Shown here piece by piece: positions 9,335-18,019 of a stretch of DNA of 64,000 nt. The stretch is taken from assembly GCF_018918005.1 (NCBI RefSeq), contig NZ_JAHLPR010000041.1, forward strand, positions 1-64,000, in the 5' to 3' direction. Each line of letters opens with the position of its first letter. Position 1 is the first letter of the stretch. This DNA is from Paenibacillus sp. MSJ-34. Its GTDB lineage: Bacteria; Bacillota; Bacilli; Paenibacillales; Paenibacillaceae. The notes beneath the pieces are model-generated. The model had not been told where the DNA came from. It saw nothing but the letters and a program-made list of their open reading frames with translations, and did not search any database. The position numbers and the translations under genes are program-made.

Positions 9335-11113
9335 ATGTTCCTAGAAGCGGTTTATCATCGTCCGAAACAAAATTGGGCCTACGCATACGACCCGCAAACG
9401 ATCCATTTACGGCTGCGGACGAAGCGTGCGGACGTGCAAAACGCCGAAGTCATCTATGGGGACAAATACTTGCCGTGGAATCAAATGCAAACCGTTCCCA
9501 TGCGCATCATCGGTTCCGACGAACTGTTCGATTATTGGCAAGCGGAGGTGAAGCCTCCCTTCCGCCGGCTATGCTACGGATTTAAGCTGCAAGCGCGGCC
9601 GGCCGGGGGAACGCGTTCCAAGAAGCGCGATGCGGGCGAGACCGTTTGGATGACCGAGCGCGGGTTCAGCGGTGCAGCTCCGGACATGCACCTCGGGCTG
9701 TTCGAATTCCCGTTCCTTAACCCGGGCGACGTATTCCAACCGCCGGCCTGGGTCAAGGATGCGGTCTTCTATCAAATTTTCCCCGAACGCTTCGCGAACG
9801 GAGATCCGACTAACGATCCGGAAGGCGCGGAGCCTTGGGGCGGCGAACCGACGCCTTATAATTTCTTCGGCGGGGATTTGCAGGGCGTGATCGATCACCT
9901 CGATTATTTGGCGGATTTAGGCATTACCGCAATCTATTTCACGCCGATCTTCGAGGCGACGACAAATCATAAATACGACACGCGCGATTACTTCAAGGTC
10001 GATCCGCATTTCGGCTCGAACGAAACGTTGAAAATATTAGTGTCGGAATGCCATCGCCGCGGCATTCGCGTCTTGCTGGACGCGGTCTTCAATCATAGCG
10101 GCGGCACGTTCGCGCCGTTTCTCGATGTGAAGGAAAAGGGCGAGCATTCGAAGTATAAAGACTGGTTCCATGTACGGCAATTCCCGCTCGAAGTGATCGA
10201 CAATGTGCCGACGTACGACACCTTCGCCTTTGAGCCGCATATGCCGAAGCTTAATACGGAGCATCCGGAAGTGAAGGAATATTTGCTCAAGGTGGCCCGT
10301 TACTGGATCGAGGAAGTCGGCATCGACGGATGGCGCCTGGATGTCGCCAACGAGGTGGATCACCAATTTTGGCGGGAGTTCCGTAAAACGGTGAAAGGCG
10401 TTAACCCGGACGCTTACATTCTAGGAGAGCTGTTTCACGAAGGGATGATGTGGCTGCAAGGAGACCAGTTCGACGCTTTGATGAACTACCCGTTTACGAA
10501 CGCGGTGCTGGACTTCTTCGCGCTGGGCCGGACGGACGGCGCGACGTTCGCGGGCAATATTTATTCGCAACTGTTCCGTTATCCGCTGCAAGCGAACGAG
10601 GCCACGTTCAATCTGCTCGACAGCCACGACACCGCTCGTTTATTGACGCTATGCGAAGGCGACAAGCGCAAAATGATGCTGGCGGCGGCGTTCCAGCTCA
10701 CGTTCCTTGGAACGCCATGCATCTATTACGGCGATGAAATCGGTTTGACCGGCGGACACGATCCGGGTTGCCGCAAATGCATGGAATGGGACGAGTCGAA
10801 GCAGGATCGCGAGCTGCATGCGTTTTACCGGCAGACGATCGCGCTGAGACATCGGTATGCCGCGCTGCGCAACGGGGAATTCCGCTTCCTGCATGCCAAA
10901 GCGAACGACTCGCGGCTCGTGTACGAACGTTGGAACGACCAGGATCATTTCGTCATTGCGATGAATGCCGGCAAACGTGCGCGCACGATCGACATGGCGC
11001 TGCCGGAAGGAGTATGGAACGACGAATTGAGCGGAGAAGCGATTGCCGTCGAAGGGCGGAAGGCTAAATTATCGCTGCCGCCGTACGGTTACAGGATTTT
11101 GCATAAAGTTTAG
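9335..11113 (+). CDS. Neopullulanase/cyclomaltodextrinase-type alpha-glycosidase (GH13)
   Basis: Cytoplasmic enzyme of 592 residues expected to cleave imported maltodextrins, cyclodextrins or pullulan fragments. An N-terminal CBM34-like beta domain (about 1-130), which mediates dimer formation in this family, precedes the GH13 barrel. Motifs are DAVFNH (249-254), GWRLDVANE with nucleophile Asp336, GELFHEG with acid Glu365, and LLDSHDT with Asp432. There is no signal peptide. The ATG at 9335 is chosen for the GAGGAGG at 9322-9328; upstream codons lack a ribosome site. It ends the operon, followed by a terminator. Surface amylase, importer and internal hydrolase form a complete route. Confidence 0.9.
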   Translation: MFLEAVYHRPKQNWAYAYDPQTIHLRLRTKRADVQNAEVIYGDKYLPWNQMQTVPMRIIGSDELFDYWQAEVKPPFRRLCYGFKLQARPAGGTRSKKRDAGETVWMTERGFSGAAPDMHLGLFEFPFLNPGDVFQPPAWVKDAVFYQIFPERFANGDPTNDPEGAEPWGGEPTPYNFFGGDLQGVIDHLDYLADLGITAIYFTPIFEATTNHKYDTRDYFKVDPHFGSNETLKILVSECHRRGIRVLLDAVFNHSGGTFAPFLDVKEKGEHSKYKDWFHVRQFPLEVIDNVPTYDTFAFEPHMPKLNTEHPEVKEYLLKVARYWIEEVGIDGWRLDVANEVDHQFWREFRKTVKGVNPDAYILGELFHEGMMWLQGDQFDALMNYPFTNAVLDFFALGRTDGATFAGNIYSQLFRYPLQANEATFNLLDSHDTARLLTLCEGDKRKMMLAAAFQLTFLGTPCIYYGDEIGLTGGHDPGCRKCMEWDESKQDRELHAFYRQTIALRHRYAALRNGEFRFLHAKANDSRLVYERWNDQDHFVIAMNAGKRARTIDMALPEGVWNDELSGEAIAVEGRKAKLSLPPYGYRILHKV

Positions 11114-11125
11114 TGGAAAATAATG

Positions 11126-11165
11126 AGGAGCTGTCTGAAGAAATATCTCTGACGGCTCCTTTTTG
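11126..11165 (+). terminator. Rho-independent terminator of the maltodextrin operon
   Basis: GGAGCTGTC and GACGGCTCC pair across a short AT-rich loop and are followed by TTTTT. It lies immediately after the last amylase gene. Confidence 0.85.
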
Positions 11166-11173
11166 CTCCGTTT

Positions 11174-11292
11174 ACCGGGGCACGGCGTGACGACCTGCAC
11201 TTCCGCATTCTAACTAACCGGGCACGGCAATCTACACTTCCTCAATCTAACTAACCGGTGCACGGCGATCTACACTTCCCACACTCTAACTA
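11174..11292. repeat. Three degenerate tandem units of 37-43 bp
   Basis: Units start at 11174, 11217 and 11254. Each begins ACCGG, has a GCACGGC core followed by CTACACTTCC or a variant, and ends TCTAACTA. They are non-coding and vary in length by a few bases. I know of no function. Confidence 0.7.
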
Positions 11293-11716
11293 ACTCCAAA
11301 AACCGGCGTTAATTTGTAGCTAAACGGCTGTATCACCTCATTATCGCCAAAAACTACCGCTATTTCATGGAAAATCTATACATCTGCCAAACCTGCCAAA
11401 TTTAGCTCCAGGAAATACCGCTATTTCTCTCTCACCGGTCCAAATCAACAAATTAACTCCATATTTTACCTTTAATAGTTTTTTCAAAAGTGTAAACCTT
11501 GCGAAAAACCTTTTGGCGTGCTCGCGAACTCCGAAGTGACCTCTTTTTTACGCCTTTTGTCAAAATCCCTCTCGCTCAGGCCTGAGGGGCGCATCAATTG
11601 CTATAAAGTTAATAAAGAACGAATCGCCAGTTTGGCCGGCGAACCCGGGACAAGAAATGGGATTGCTGTTTATGCCGGCATGTTCACAACAAAATCGTTG
11701 CGACCGGCTCTCTGAA
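11293..11716. other. Intergenic region with short AAATAGCGG-type motifs
   Basis: No gene is supported here. Two copies of ACCGCTATTTC occur at 11356-11366 and 11417-11427. The complementary GAAATAGCGG core recurs in the repeats at 27.0-27.2 kb, suggesting a dispersed family. The rest is unremarkable, moderately AT-rich sequence. Confidence 0.5.
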
Positions 11717-11721
11717 CGAGA

Positions 11722-11907
11722 GGGATGTCGACGAACGGATTGAGACTGAACAAAGGGGATATCGACGAACGGAAAGACACTGAGCAAAAGGGATGTCGAC
11801 GAACAGAATGAGACTGAACAAAGGGGATATCGACGAACGGGTTGACACTGAGCAAAAGGGATGTCGACGAACGGAATGAGACTGAACAAAGGGGATATCG
11901 ACAAAGG
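11722..11907. repeat. 34-bp tandem repeat array, five full units and one partial
   Basis: Units begin at 11722, 11756, 11790, 11824, 11858 and 11892 (partial). Two variants alternate: one opens GGGATGTCGACGAACGG and continues to GACTGAACAAAG; the other opens GGGATATCGACGAACGG and continues to CACTGAGCAAAA. The true period is therefore 68 bp. The 34-bp length is not a multiple of three and reading frames on both strands stay open by chance composition, so I do not call a protein. There are no unique spacers, so it is not a CRISPR array. A related single copy lies at 22174-22201. Confidence 0.85.
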
Positions 11908-11965
11908 AGGAAAAGCAATCGTACAAATTGCTATAACGAGAGCGAATCCCCCCTACCCTATCCCC

Positions 11966-13654
11966 CTATCCTTTATTCAACAAACGGAAAATTTTCAACG
12001 CCAACTGGATTTGCAGAAGTTCCTCCGCATTTTTCAAATCGGTATGCAATAGTTCCTTGATTTTGTCGATGCGGTAAATAAACGTGTTGCGGTGAATAAA
12101 CATCGCTTTGGCGGCCGCGCTTACATTTTGTTGATGGGCGAAGTAATACTCCAAGGTGTCGATCAGGCTGACGCCGTGCTCTTGATCGTAATCGCGCACC
12201 GCTCCCAACGTTTGCAGGAAGAAGCTTTCCATGTCCGGAATTTTCATATTCGTATCCAGCAGGTGATATACGCCGTAGTCGTCGAAATGGGAGACCGCTT
12301 TCGTATCCTTAAACCTCAACATCAGCCGGATCGTCTCATGGGCGTCGGAGAAGCTCTTGTGCAGCGAATAGATCGACGGGTACTCCCGGCCGATTCCGAT
12401 GCGGAACGTCGTGTTGTTTATTTTCCCGGCAAGCAGGCCGTACAGTTCTTGAGCGAAAGATTTCGCTTCGCTGATCGGGACGGGCGGTTTGTTCTCGTTT
12501 CGACCGATCAAAACGATGATCTGATTGTTCTTGTAGTAGCAAGTCAACTCCCCTGCCGCTTTACCGGACATGCCGTAGATGAGATCGGCGCATTTTTTGG
12601 CCGTATGCTCGAGTTCGTACCTGCGATGGACCATATCTTCATAGGTTGCATCGGGTTCGATATGAACGACAATGCAATAATAGGAATAGTCTACCTTCAG
12701 GCCATGCAAATCGGACAAGCTTTGCAGCGTTTCCGCGGATGTAATTTTGCCGGTAAGCAGATCGTCGAAGAAATCTTGCCTGATTCGCAGTTTGACTGCG
12801 GTAATCTCCCTCGCCTTGATCCGATCGAGCGCCAAGATGGTCGCCGCGTGCTCCAACGCCACATAATCGAACTCCTCCAACCCGCGCACCGTTTGCAGCA
12901 CGACAATATAACCGTATACATAATCGGTTACGGCGATCGGCATAATATGGCATTTGATTTCCAGCCCGTTCGCGCAGTACATGCGTTTGATCGATTTTTT
13001 GATGTCGCTGATATATTTAGGGATCGTATCCGTGAAAGCGAGCGGGAACGCCGGCCTGTTCTTGGCCAGATGCAGAAATTGCGCAAGCGGCGTACCGTTG
13101 TCTTTACGGTCCGTATAATGAAGCAAATTCCAATCCCGATCCAGAATGACGACCGGATTGCGGATCGTATCCGACAATTCCGCCGAAATCTGCTCGAGCC
13201 CCCCTCCTTCCAGGGCGATTCGAAACAAATCGTTATGGAGATCGAGCGATCTGCGGTTCAGCGCGTCGTAATCCGCATTCGTTTTCTCGTTAATGATTGC
13301 GATCACCCGCGACAATGTATATTCGAAAGGCAATTCCAGCAGCGGAAGCCCGTACTTGTTCGCCAAATCGATCATGTTCTTAGGAAGTCGGTCAAAATAA
13401 CGTTTCATCTTGATGCATAAGCCGGCGCAATTAATTTCCGCCAACTCTCTAATGACTCTATTTTGCAATTCTTCGCTGTCTTTAAAAATATACCCTGTCG
13501 ATAGCAGCAGTTCGTTCGAGGTGAGCCAGTCGAAGACATCCGGATTTTCGATAATATTGACTATCGAAATTTCGTTGTCCAGCCCCTTCTCCCCCGCAAC
13601 GATTTTGATGCCGTCGATCGCTTTAATTTTGAGCAGTTCTCTTACCGTCAACAT
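11966..13654 (-). CDS. PucR family transcriptional regulator
   Basis: Probable regulator of purine-derived nitrogen use. It has 562 residues: an N-terminal PucR/purine-catabolism regulator domain (about 1-125), a central CdaR GGDEF-like region, and a C-terminal PucR helix-turn-helix (NVSAAAKAMFIHRNTFIYRI, about 507-526). The ATG at 13654 is preferred, with AAGGAG ten bases upstream; the GTG at 13663 almost abuts that site. It is divergent from the allH-F-G block, which it probably controls. Activator versus repressor action cannot be read from sequence. Confidence 0.9.
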   Translation of the reverse strand: MLTVRELLKIKAIDGIKIVAGEKGLDNEISIVNIIENPDVFDWLTSNELLLSTGYIFKDSEELQNRVIRELAEINCAGLCIKMKRYFDRLPKNMIDLANKYGLPLLELPFEYTLSRVIAIINEKTNADYDALNRRSLDLHNDLFRIALEGGGLEQISAELSDTIRNPVVILDRDWNLLHYTDRKDNGTPLAQFLHLAKNRPAFPLAFTDTIPKYISDIKKSIKRMYCANGLEIKCHIMPIAVTDYVYGYIVVLQTVRGLEEFDYVALEHAATILALDRIKAREITAVKLRIRQDFFDDLLTGKITSAETLQSLSDLHGLKVDYSYYCIVVHIEPDATYEDMVHRRYELEHTAKKCADLIYGMSGKAAGELTCYYKNNQIIVLIGRNENKPPVPISEAKSFAQELYGLLAGKINNTTFRIGIGREYPSIYSLHKSFSDAHETIRLMLRFKDTKAVSHFDDYGVYHLLDTNMKIPDMESFFLQTLGAVRDYDQEHGVSLIDTLEYYFAHQQNVSAAAKAMFIHRNTFIYRIDKIKELLHTDLKNAEELLQIQLALKIFRLLNKG

Positions 13655-13764
13655 CCATCGCACGCTCCTTCGGTTTCCCCATTGTGCAATATGCCCAGTG
13701 GAAATCGATTCTTTTTAGTCTCGCTGTACAATGACGATTACGCTGATAAACATCTACAATAATG

Positions 13765-13778
13765 GTGTCAGGCACGGT
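13765..13778. repeat. REP-like GGTGTCAGGCAC motif
   Basis: GGTGTCAGGCACGG can form a small GTG/CAC hairpin. It resembles the GGTGTCAGGCACC elements I associate with IS200-like REP transposases in Firmicutes. No transposase is nearby, so this would be a lone remnant. Confidence 0.3.
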
Positions 13779-13819
13779 TTGTGAAAGACCGCGAAAGATT
13801 TTGTGTAATATTTCACAAA
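13778..13819. promoter_or_regulatory. Inverted repeat in the pucR-allH divergent region
   Basis: TTTGTGAAA (13778-13786) and TTTCACAAA (13811-13819) are exact inverted copies 24 bases apart. A third TTTGTG at 13800-13805 forms a closer dyad with the same right arm. It is a candidate operator for the PucR-type regulator, by position only. Confidence 0.4.
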
Positions 13820-14077
13820 GTTTTCAAAAAGTAAAGAGAGCTGACCAAGTTTCTGCCATGTATCTGCTTTTATTCTAGCACCTTCGCCCATGCTCGGGCA
13901 ATAGATTTCACTGATCCAAAAAGGTGCAAGCGGCTTTCGATAGGAATTGCGCCTGACCGGAAAAGCTACTTCATCACATGCAAAGGAGGGGAAATCCGCC
14001 TGATCATCAATCGCGAAGCAAGCCGGGTCGACAGAACGCTTCATGTAAGCGCTGCAACGTCCGGAGACGCGGCATTC

Positions 14078-14926
14078 ATGCAACGTATACGAAATTCCGC
14101 ATTCCTTGGATCCGTCCACAGCCGGTTCGATCGAACCGTTAACGTGCAATGTACTGAAAACGGCGAATTGTACACGATTGCGGCTTGCACGATCGATAAC
14201 GGGCCCAATACGATCGTGATCCGGGCCGGCCGTTTATCCGGATTGGGCATTGCCGCCGGCGATCGAGTCTATGCGGATCGTGCGATGCTGTACGTGGAAC
14301 GCAAACTGGCCGTCTCGATCGCTGATGCCGCAGCATGGAAAAGCGCGCTCCCGAACTATCCGCTCGACGATCGGCGTCTCAGGCGCAATCTGATCGCCGC
14401 GAAAGCATTTGTAGAACTGGAAGGCAAAAACGGCGGCATGAAACGAGCGGCAGCCCGAGACAATCTGTTCGATGCGGAAGTCTCCAAACGGTTGGAGGAA
14501 CGTTCCTCCTCTCTTCTCTTCGCTTTATCGAAGGGCGATACGGCAGGCGCAAGGGACCATGCGCTAACATTAATCGGTCTCGGTCCGGGGCTGACCCCTT
14601 CGGGCGACGATTATTTGCTCGGTTTGTTTACCATTGTCAACTTGCCGAACAGCCCGCTTCGGCGGTATCGGCCGCTCTGCGCGGATATCGCAAACGAGGC
14701 GGCCGGGCTGACGAATCCGATCAGCCATATGGGTTTGATCAAAGCGGCGGCCGGCCAAGTAAGGGAGTCCGTCGTCGAACTGCTCCGCTCGTTAACGGAC
14801 GGCGATCCGGAACAAGCGATTCGCAGTTTGAAGGCGGTGCTAAACATCGGATCCTCGTCCGGAACGGATATCGCGATGGGACTGATACACGGTTTGGAAC
14901 TGATAGCACAACATAGATGGAGGTAA
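14078..14926 (+). CDS. allH: DUF2877 protein, oxamate carbamoyltransferase subunit AllH-like
   Basis: Member of the DUF2877 family, to which E. coli AllH (formerly YlbF) belongs, a subunit of oxamate carbamoyltransferase. The GPGLTPSGDDYLLG block (about 168-181) and the SSGTDIAMGLIHGL ending are family hallmarks. As written it has 282 residues from an ATG with only a weak GGAG. The frame stays open upstream, and a strong AAAGGAGGGG (13982-13991) lies ten bases before an in-frame CTG at 14000, so the true N-terminus may be 26 residues longer with a non-standard start. The next gene follows after three bases. Confidence 0.83.
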   Translation: MQRIRNSAFLGSVHSRFDRTVNVQCTENGELYTIAACTIDNGPNTIVIRAGRLSGLGIAAGDRVYADRAMLYVERKLAVSIADAAAWKSALPNYPLDDRRLRRNLIAAKAFVELEGKNGGMKRAAARDNLFDAEVSKRLEERSSSLLFALSKGDTAGARDHALTLIGLGPGLTPSGDDYLLGLFTIVNLPNSPLRRYRPLCADIANEAAGLTNPISHMGLIKAAAGQVRESVVELLRSLTDGDPEQAIRSLKAVLNIGSSSGTDIAMGLIHGLELIAQHRWR

Positions 14927-14929
14927 GAT

Positions 14930-16474
14930 ATGGCGACCAAAATTGTAATTAAAAAGAACACTTACTTTGATTCCGTCTCTCTCATGTCGTTGTCGACGAA
15001 AGCGAATCGGATGGAAGGCGTGGATCAAGCCTTTATCGCGATGGGAACGGAAATGAATAAAGAAGTATTGCGAAATGTCGGTTTAATGACTCCTGAGCTG
15101 GAGGAAGCGAAAAACAGCGACTTGATGATCGTCGTCAAGACGGTATCCGACGAGCTGACGGAAAGCGTTTACGAAGAGGTCGAGCGGTTATTCGACAAAA
15201 AGGACGCCGGCACAGGAACGAGCGAAATCAAGTATTCCACGCTCGACTCGGCGGCAAGCGCGATCCCCGACGCCAATCTGGCGGTCATCTCGGTCAATGG
15301 CGCTTACGCGGCCCGTGAAGCGAAGAAAGCGTTGGAACGCGGCCTGCATGTCATGCTGTTCAGCGACAATGTCAGCGTGGACGAGGAAGTGGAGTTGAAG
15401 ACGATCGCGCATGAACGCGGGCTGCTCATGATGGGCCCGGACTGCGGCACGGCCATAATCGGCAATACCGGATTATGCTTTGCCAACGCCGTACGGAAAG
15501 GGAGCATCGGCATTGTCGGCGCCTCCGGCACCGGAAGCCAGGAAGTGAGCGTGCGCATTCACGATTTCGGCGGCGGCGTGTCGCAATTGATCGGCACGGG
15601 CGGCAGAGATTTGAGCGAACGCGTAGGCGGCATTATGATGCTCGACGGCATGAGAGCGTTGAACGAGGATCAGGCGACGAAAGTCATCGTACTCGTCTCC
15701 AAACCGCCTGCCAAGAGCGTGGAACAGAAAGTGCTGGCCGAAATCAAGAGCATGAGCAAACCGGTCGTCGTCTGCTTTATCGGCGGTTCCGAAGAAGCTG
15801 TCGTTCAGGCGGGCGGACATTTCGCCAAGACGACCAAAGAAGCGGCGCTGAAGGCGGTTATTTTATCGGGCGTCGATGAAAGCACGATCGATAAGCATCC
15901 GCTCAATCTGCCGCTGATTGAAGAGATCAAAGCCAAGCTGAAGCCGGAGCAGAAATATATCCGCGGATTGTTCTGCGGCGGTACGCTCTGCGACGAGGCG
16001 ATGTACTTGGCCATGGAGAAATATGCGGACGTCTACAGCAATATTCCAAAAAGCCCGGAATACCGGCTTGCCGATATTCATACGAGCCAGGCGCATACGT
16101 TTATCGACTTCGGGGACGACGAATTTACGAACGGCAAGCCGCATCCGATGATCGACCCGTCCACGCGGATCGAACGATTTATGCGGGAAGCGAAGGACCC
16201 GTCGGTCGGCGTCATTCTGATGGACTTCGTACTGGGCTTCGGATCGCATGAAGATCCTGTCGGCGTCATGCTCCCTGCGATTACGGAAGCGAAGCGGCTG
16301 GCCGAACAAGAAGGAAGGCATCTCGAAATTGTCGGCTATGTGTTAGGCACCGATCTGGACACCCCTTCGGTCGGCGAGCAATTGGAAAAGCTGGTTGCCG
16401 CGGGAGTTACCTATGCCAGCAGCAGTACGAACGCCGGACTTCTGGCCAGAGGCTTCGTTGAGAAAGGAGTATAA
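14930..16474 (+). CDS. allF: FdrA-type protein, oxamate carbamoyltransferase subunit AllF-like
   Basis: 514 residues, related to succinyl-CoA synthetase alpha/beta chains. A Rossmann-type GIVGASGTG (194-202), GPDCGTAI (169-176) and GTGGRD (222-227) are visible. E. coli FdrA (AllF) with AllG and AllH forms the enzyme converting oxalurate plus phosphate to oxamate and carbamoyl phosphate (established knowledge). GGAGG precedes the ATG, and the next start lies one base after the stop. Order H-F-G with carbamate kinase downstream supports the same chemistry; the exact substrate here is inferred. Confidence 0.88.
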   Translation: MATKIVIKKNTYFDSVSLMSLSTKANRMEGVDQAFIAMGTEMNKEVLRNVGLMTPELEEAKNSDLMIVVKTVSDELTESVYEEVERLFDKKDAGTGTSEIKYSTLDSAASAIPDANLAVISVNGAYAAREAKKALERGLHVMLFSDNVSVDEEVELKTIAHERGLLMMGPDCGTAIIGNTGLCFANAVRKGSIGIVGASGTGSQEVSVRIHDFGGGVSQLIGTGGRDLSERVGGIMMLDGMRALNEDQATKVIVLVSKPPAKSVEQKVLAEIKSMSKPVVVCFIGGSEEAVVQAGGHFAKTTKEAALKAVILSGVDESTIDKHPLNLPLIEEIKAKLKPEQKYIRGLFCGGTLCDEAMYLAMEKYADVYSNIPKSPEYRLADIHTSQAHTFIDFGDDEFTNGKPHPMIDPSTRIERFMREAKDPSVGVILMDFVLGFGSHEDPVGVMLPAITEAKRLAEQEGRHLEIVGYVLGTDLDTPSVGEQLEKLVAAGVTYASSSTNAGLLARGFVEKGV

Positions 16475-16475
16475 T

Positions 16476-17903
16476 ATGAACAACATTAACCAACTATTCG
16501 ATCGCGAACTTCACGTCATCAACGTCGGTTTGGAAATGTTCAAGGACGATTTGATTAAGCAAAAAACGAAGGTTACGCATTTGGAGTGGAAACCGCCGGG
16601 CGGCGGCAAGCCCGAATTGATCGCCGCGCTCGACAAGCTGGAACGGCCCGATATCTTGGCGAAAATCGAAGCGGCCAACAAGTTGGCGGTGGAACGGATT
16701 ATCCGGTCGCAACCGGTATTGACCGGGTTCGACCAAGCGATCAATGTCGTGCCGGGCATGACCAAAACGACGATTCTGCATGCCGGACCGCCGATCGATT
16801 GGGAACGTATGAGCTGTCCGATGAAGGGCGCCGTTACCGGCGCGCTCGTGTTCGAAGGGCTCGCGAGCAATTTGGAGGAAGCGGCGCAGCTTGCCGCATC
16901 CGGGGAAATTACGTTCTCGCCGTGCCATGAGCATAACTGCGTCGGCTCCATGGCGGGCGTCACTTCGGCCTCCATGTTCATGCATATCGTCGAGAACAAA
17001 ACGTATGGCAACGTCGCCTACACGAATCTAAGCGAACAATTGTCCAAAATATTGCGGATGGGCGCCAATGACGAGACGGTCATCGCCCGGCTCAACTGGA
17101 TGAGAGACGTGCTCGGCCCTATGCTGCGGGACGCGATGAAGCTGTCCGAGAACGGCATCGATCTGCGCCTGATGCTGGCGCAGGCGCTTCATATGGGCGA
17201 CGAATGCCATAACCGGAACAATGCCGGGACGACCTTGCTTATCCAGGCGTTGACGCCGCTTATTTTGCAAACGAATTACAGCACGCAGGACAAAATTGAC
17301 GTATTCCAATTCGTCGCAAGCAGCGATTACTTTTCCGGGCCGACTTGGATGGCATTATGCAAATGCGCGCTCGACGCGGCGCATGGCATCGAGAACAGCA
17401 CGATCGTCACGACCATGGCCCGCAACGGCGTGGAATTCGGCATCCGCGTGAGCGGCGCGCCGGGCAACGTCTGGTTTACCGGCCCCGCCCAGAAGGTGGT
17501 CGGACCGATGTTCGCCGGCTATAAGCCGGAAGATGCGGGGCTCGACATCGGCGACAGCGCCATTACGGAAACGTACGGCATCGGCGGGTTCGCGATGGCA
17601 ACCGCGCCGGCGATCGTGGCGCTGGTCGGCGGAACGGTCGACGAAGCGCTTAACTATTCTACGCAAATGAAGGAAATTACGACGGCCGAAAATCCGAACG
17701 TCACGATCCCGCTTTTGAATTTCCAAGGCGTTCCGACAGGCATCGATATTCGCAAGGTCGTCCAAACGGGCATTATGCCTGTCATTAATACGGCGATTGC
17801 GCATAAAGAACCGGGAATCGGCATGATCGGCGCCGGCATTACCCATCCGCCGTCAGATTGCTTCGAGAAAGCGCTGCTTGCGTTAAGCGAACGGATCGGG
17901 TAG
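16476..17903 (+). CDS. allG: DUF1116 protein, oxamate carbamoyltransferase subunit AllG-like
   Basis: 475 residues of the DUF1116 family (E. coli YlbE/AllG). Conserved stretches include PPIDWERMSCPMKGA, CHEHNCVGSMAG, GDECHNRNNAG and GIGMIGAGITHPP, whose His and Cys residues suggest a metal or catalytic site (inference). The ATG at 16476 has AAAGGAG close upstream and sits one base after the allF stop. A longer reading into allF adds 27 unrelated residues. It acts with AllF and AllH. A GC-rich hairpin follows the gene. Confidence 0.88.
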   Translation: MNNINQLFDRELHVINVGLEMFKDDLIKQKTKVTHLEWKPPGGGKPELIAALDKLERPDILAKIEAANKLAVERIIRSQPVLTGFDQAINVVPGMTKTTILHAGPPIDWERMSCPMKGAVTGALVFEGLASNLEEAAQLAASGEITFSPCHEHNCVGSMAGVTSASMFMHIVENKTYGNVAYTNLSEQLSKILRMGANDETVIARLNWMRDVLGPMLRDAMKLSENGIDLRLMLAQALHMGDECHNRNNAGTTLLIQALTPLILQTNYSTQDKIDVFQFVASSDYFSGPTWMALCKCALDAAHGIENSTIVTTMARNGVEFGIRVSGAPGNVWFTGPAQKVVGPMFAGYKPEDAGLDIGDSAITETYGIGGFAMATAPAIVALVGGTVDEALNYSTQMKEITTAENPNVTIPLLNFQGVPTGIDIRKVVQTGIMPVINTAIAHKEPGIGMIGAGITHPPSDCFEKALLALSERIG

Positions 17904-17923
17904 CGGATTCCCTGGCATCGCCC

Positions 17924-17959
17924 CTCTCCCCTGCCGCCGGTTCTCCTGCGGCGGGAGAG
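17924..17959 (+). terminator. GC-rich stem-loop after allG
   Basis: CTCTCCC plus GCCGC on the left, with a two-base bulge, pairs with GCGGCGGGAGAG on the right. No T tract follows. It is more likely a message-stabilising or processing hairpin inside the operon than a full terminator. Confidence 0.5.
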
Positions 17960-18019
17960 AGAATCGCATTCCCGGCATTTGACCTACTATTCACCGACCT
18001 ACCTTAAGGAGGCAATGAC

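Noticed and set aside
11722-11907. CRISPR array.
   Set aside because: Repeats are contiguous, with no unique spacers, and no cas genes are present.
11560-11926. Overlapping open frames of 80-114 residues on the minus strand across the 34-bp array, with PFVDIPF-like repeated peptides.
   Set aside because: The unit length is not a multiple of three, so every frame runs through the same repeats. No ribosome site or domain is seen. The frames are a by-product of repeat composition.
12092-13420. Long plus-strand frame (442 codons) opposite the PucR regulator.
   Set aside because: It is antisense to a well-supported gene with a clear domain structure; the peptide is Arg/Asp/Gln-rich with no recognisable motif and no ribosome site.
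16395-16475. Longer N-terminus for allG starting within allF.
   Set aside because: The added residues are the out-of-frame reading of the allF end. A proper AAAGGAG and ATG occur at 16476.
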